A stretch of DNA of 6,559 nucleotides from contig JAFGTO010000025.1 in assembly GCA_016934095.1 (NCBI GenBank), forward strand, positions 1-6,559, read 5' to 3'. Shown in pieces: positions 5,520-6,559 of the stretch. Position 1 is the first letter of the stretch. Each line of letters opens with the position of its first letter. Position numbers and translations under genes: made by a program. The stretch comes from Candidatus Glassiibacteriota bacterium (GTDB lineage Bacteria > Gemmatimonadota > Glassbacteria > GWA2-58-10). The notes beneath the pieces are model-generated. The model was not told where the DNA came from and searched no databases. It saw only the letters and a list, made by a program, of their open reading frames with translations.

Positions 5520-6559
5520 GAGCCGCAGGTCCGCAAAACCAGGAAGCGATAATCCGCTCTGGTACCCATTCACCCCGATGCTCGGCTGGCCGCAGGAGTC
5601 GGCCCCGGTAATCGAGCGGGGTGAAGGCTCCTGGCTGATCGATACCGAAGGCCGCCGCTACCTGGACGGGGTCTCCTCGCTGTGGGTAACGGTCCACGGC
5701 CACAACCATCCGCAAATCAACCGGGCGGTCCGCGAACAGCTGGAAAAGATCTCCCATTCCACCATGCTGGGCCTGGGAAACGTCCCGGCCGCCGCCCTGG
5801 CCGGGAGGCTGGTGGGGATCGCCCCGCAGGGGCTTACCCGGGTCTTCTTTTCCGATAACGGCTCTACTGCGGTCGAGGTCGCCCTTAAACTGGCTTACCA
5901 GTACCGGCAGCTCAGCCCCGACCCGGCCGAGAGGAAGAAAAAAGGCTTCATTTCTTTCCGCAACGCTTACCACGGGGATACCCTGGGCAGTGTCAGCGTG
6001 GGAGGTATCGACCTGTTTCACAGCGCTTTCCGCGACTTGGTGTTCCCGGTGAAATTTGCCGGGTACCCTTATTATTACCGTTGCGCAGCGGGCCGCTCCA
6101 GGCCGGAGTACCTCGAACACTGCCTGATTTCGCTGGAGGAGCTGCTGCAGGACGCTGCAGGGGAGACCTGCGCGCTGATCATCGAGCCGCTGGTCCAGGG
6201 AGCGGGCGGCATGATCACCTCCGGGCCGGGTTTCCTGGCCGGGGTGCGGGAGCTCTGCAGCCGTTACGACATCCACCTGATCGCCGATGAGGTGGCCACG
6301 GGGTTCGGACGCACGGGCAGGATGTTCGCCTGTGAGCACGAGGACGTGCGGCCGGACTTCCTCTGTCTGGCCAAGGGACTCACCGGCGGGTACCTGCCCA
6401 TGGCGGCCACCCTGACCACCGAGCAGGTCTACCGGCGTTTCCTTGGTACCGCCGAGAAGCCCGGGGTCTTCTACCACGGGCATTCGTTCACAGGAAACCC
6501 CCTTTCTGCGGCTGCGGCCCTGGCCAGCCTCGATGTCTTCGAGACAGAGCGGGTGCTCG
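5437..6559 (+). CDS. bioA: Adenosylmethionine/lysine-8-amino-7-oxononanoate aminotransferase (DAPA synthase), 3'-truncated; start uncertain
   Basis: This class III PLP aminotransferase converts KAPA to 7,8-diaminopelargonate. The frame is open to the right edge. Recognisable homology begins at base 5551 with NPLWYPFTPM. Later blocks are HGHNHPQ, SDNGSTAVEVALK, RNAYHGDT (Tyr codon 5968-5970), IIEPLVQGAGGM, ADEVATGFGRTG (PLP-binding Asp, 6286-6288), AKGLTGG (Schiff-base Lys, 6373-6375) and HGHSFTGNP. Roughly the last quarter is missing. The start is a problem: the ATG at 5578 would cut off the conserved N-terminal motif, and the only standard start upstream is GTG 5437, which has GAAGG five bases before it but overlaps bioB by 83 bases. 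A purine-rich AGGGAGGG at 5491-5498 instead points to the non-standard ATC at 5503 (17-base overlap). I give 5437 as the only canonical choice. Residues near the substrate resemble the lysine-using Bacillus enzyme. Confidence 0.9.
   Translation, partial: MSRTTCKCSRIWASNPITREGEIGREAESRRSAKPGSDNPLWYPFTPMLGWPQESAPVIERGEGSWLIDTEGRRYLDGVSSLWVTVHGHNHPQINRAVREQLEKISHSTMLGLGNVPAAALAGRLVGIAPQGLTRVFFSDNGSTAVEVALKLAYQYRQLSPDPAERKKKGFISFRNAYHGDTLGSVSVGGIDLFHSAFRDLVFPVKFAGYPYYYRCAAGRSRPEYLEHCLISLEELLQDAAGETCALIIEPLVQGAGGMITSGPGFLAGVRELCSRYDIHLIADEVATGFGRTGRMFACEHEDVRPDFLCLAKGLTGGYLPMAATLTTEQVYRRFLGTAEKPGVFYHGHSFTGNPLSAAAALASLDVFETERVL
5491..5498 (+). promoter_or_regulatory. Possible bioA ribosome-binding site inside the end of bioB
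   Basis: AGGGAGGG lies 21 bases before the bioB stop. Four bases on, in the bioA frame, is ATC (5503-5505), not a standard start. The bases also encode QGG of BioB, so the match could be chance in GC-rich coding sequence. It matters because it bears on where bioA begins. Confidence 0.3.

Noticed and set aside
5404..6483. Open frame of 359 codons antisense to bioA
   Set aside because: It is a shadow of the bioA coding frame on the other strand, with His/Pro/Gly/Gln-rich low-information sequence. The plus-strand frame has unmistakable aminotransferase motifs.

Overview
The window is a GC-rich stretch of bacterial chromosome made of housekeeping genes. It holds two convergent blocks and one divergent promoter region. 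I see no phage, transposon, CRISPR array or RNA gene. The organism cannot be named with confidence. Its biotin synthase resembles those of strict anaerobes (from memory of the family), its BioA resembles the Bacillus type, and one product is a predicted lipoprotein. A bacterium with an anaerobic lifestyle is the most that can be inferred.

Layout, left to right. (1) 2-1324, plus strand: the C-terminal two thirds of UvrB, cut by the left edge. (2) 1393-4138, minus strand: a probable three-gene transcription unit read right to left. It encodes a QueG-related double 4Fe-4S protein, a ClpP-family protease subunit and a parvulin-type peptidyl-prolyl isomerase lipoprotein. A well-formed sigma70-type promoter lies in front of it, and a GC hairpin with a T tract closes it just before the end of uvrB. 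(3) 4139-4505: a 367-base non-coding divergent region with both promoters and a structured bioB leader. (4) 4506-6559, plus strand: bioB and bioA, the start of a biotin operon that continues past the right edge. BioA makes diaminopelargonate from KAPA; after BioD (not in the window) closes the ring to dethiobiotin, BioB inserts the sulfur.

No wholly new system is visible, but several ordinary-looking genes deviate at key residues. In ClpP the catalytic-serine position is Ala, with a Ser one residue later, while His and Asp are in register. In BioB one of the four classical auxiliary-cluster ligands (E. coli Cys97) is Ser. The QueG-like protein lacks the acidic motif I associate with true epoxyqueuosine reductases. 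The reading frame of bioA has no ATG, GTG or TTG where its conserved N-terminus demands one; the only standard start upstream lies deep inside bioB. The isomerase gene has two credible starts, one of them overlapping the clpP stop codon.
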